Shown here piece after piece: positions 14,761 to 14,892 of a stretch of DNA of 14,892 nt; positions within the stretch are counted from its first letter, which is position 1; each line of letters opens with the position of its first letter. Origin of the DNA: Heteroscillospira sp050252415 (GTDB lineage: Bacteria > Bacillota > Clostridia > Oscillospirales > Oscillospiraceae); the NCBI GenBank assembly GCA_050252415.1, contig JBFWKZ010000053.1, positions 1 through 14,892 on the forward strand, written 5' to 3'. The translations under genes were made by a program, and so were the position numbers. The notes under the pieces are model-generated. The model saw only the letters and a program-made list of their open reading frames with translations, ran no database searches and had not been told where the DNA came from.

Positions 14761-14892
14761 ATGAAAAAACGACTCTTTGCTCTTACTCTGGCATTTTTCC
14801 TTCTCTCTCTCTCCGCCTGCGGCTCATCCGTCGGTAACAGCGCATCAGACATGCCTGCTCCGATGGTGACCGAGGCCGAGTCAATGTCGGAA
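14761..14892 (+). CDS. Lipoprotein, N-terminal part only (cut by right window edge)
   Basis: The 44 visible residues begin MKKRLFALTLAFFLLSLSAC, a type II signal peptide with basic start, hydrophobic core and an LSAC lipobox, so the mature protein should start at the acylated Cys20 and sit on the outer face of the membrane. After it comes a Ser/Pro/Glu-rich linker (GSSVGNSASDMPAPMVTEAE). AGGAGG at 14748-14753 lies seven bases before the ATG. The functional domain is outside the window. The acidic, low-complexity linker resembles that of DUF4349-type clostridial lipoproteins, but this is only a guess. A candidate ECF promoter precedes it. Confidence 0.85.
   Translation, partial: MKKRLFALTLAFFLLSLSACGSSVGNSASDMPAPMVTEAESMSE

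Noticed and set aside
1..14892. CRISPR array, tRNA or rRNA genes, insertion sequences, phage or toxin-antitoxin genes
   Set aside because: None was seen on reading both strands; no regularly spaced repeats, cloverleaf-like segments or transposase motifs were found.

Overview
The window reads as chromosomal DNA from a spore-forming, anaerobe-type member of the Clostridia, most likely an Oscillospiraceae-like lineage (inference). The grounds are dipicolinate synthase (dpaA, dpaB) and spoIID, a Firmicutes-type L10 leader before rplJ-rplL, clostridial Shine-Dalgarno sites (AGGAGG class), a ThiI without room for a rhodanese domain, and a moderate GC content with AT-rich promoters. I see no phage, integrase, transposase, CRISPR, tRNA or rRNA. 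This is a core-genome segment.

Layout from left to right. (1) 2-2968, plus strand: the 3' part of thiI (tRNA 4-thiouridine / thiazole sulfur transfer), overlapping cinA by ATGA, then a phosphoribosyltransferase gene with its own sigma-A promoter. (2) A 22-bp-arm palindrome at 3048-3093 ends that unit and the convergent dpaA-dpaB operon (3104-4539, minus strand), which makes the spore-core chelator dipicolinate. (3) Divergent from dpaA is asnS (4718-6112, plus), with a consensus promoter and a short leader. (4) The rplJ-rplL operon (6385-7335, plus) follows, with a strong promoter, an L10-binding leader and a transcription attenuator. It ends in a symmetrical terminator shared with the convergent next unit. 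(5) 7384-7621 has no gene but holds a cluster of small hairpins that looks like an intergenic repeat. (6) 7622-11246, minus strand: a fused FeoA-FeoB ferrous iron transporter downstream of a malic enzyme gene. (7) 11326-12309, minus: spoIID, using a TTG start. It is divergent from an unrecognised eight-helix membrane protein gene (12393-13205, plus), and the two promoters interleave. (8) A perfect 16-bp terminator hairpin, then a tandem HD / HD-GYP protein on the minus strand (13321-14580). It is divergent from a lipoprotein gene cut by the right edge (14761 onward), which is preceded by a candidate ECF-type promoter.

No single pathway unites the window. Two genes or operons have sporulation roles: spoIID at engulfment and dpaAB in the late mother cell. 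Each has a candidate sporulation-sigma promoter facing away from a neighbour with a sigma-A-like promoter. I did not find a clear new multi-gene system. The points most worth a second look are the FeoA-FeoB fusion with its histidine-rich linker, the tandem HD protein whose first domain lacks the GYP motif, the unknown membrane protein divergent from spoIID, the ECF-like promoter before the lipoprotein, and the hairpin-rich intergenic element near 7400-7500.
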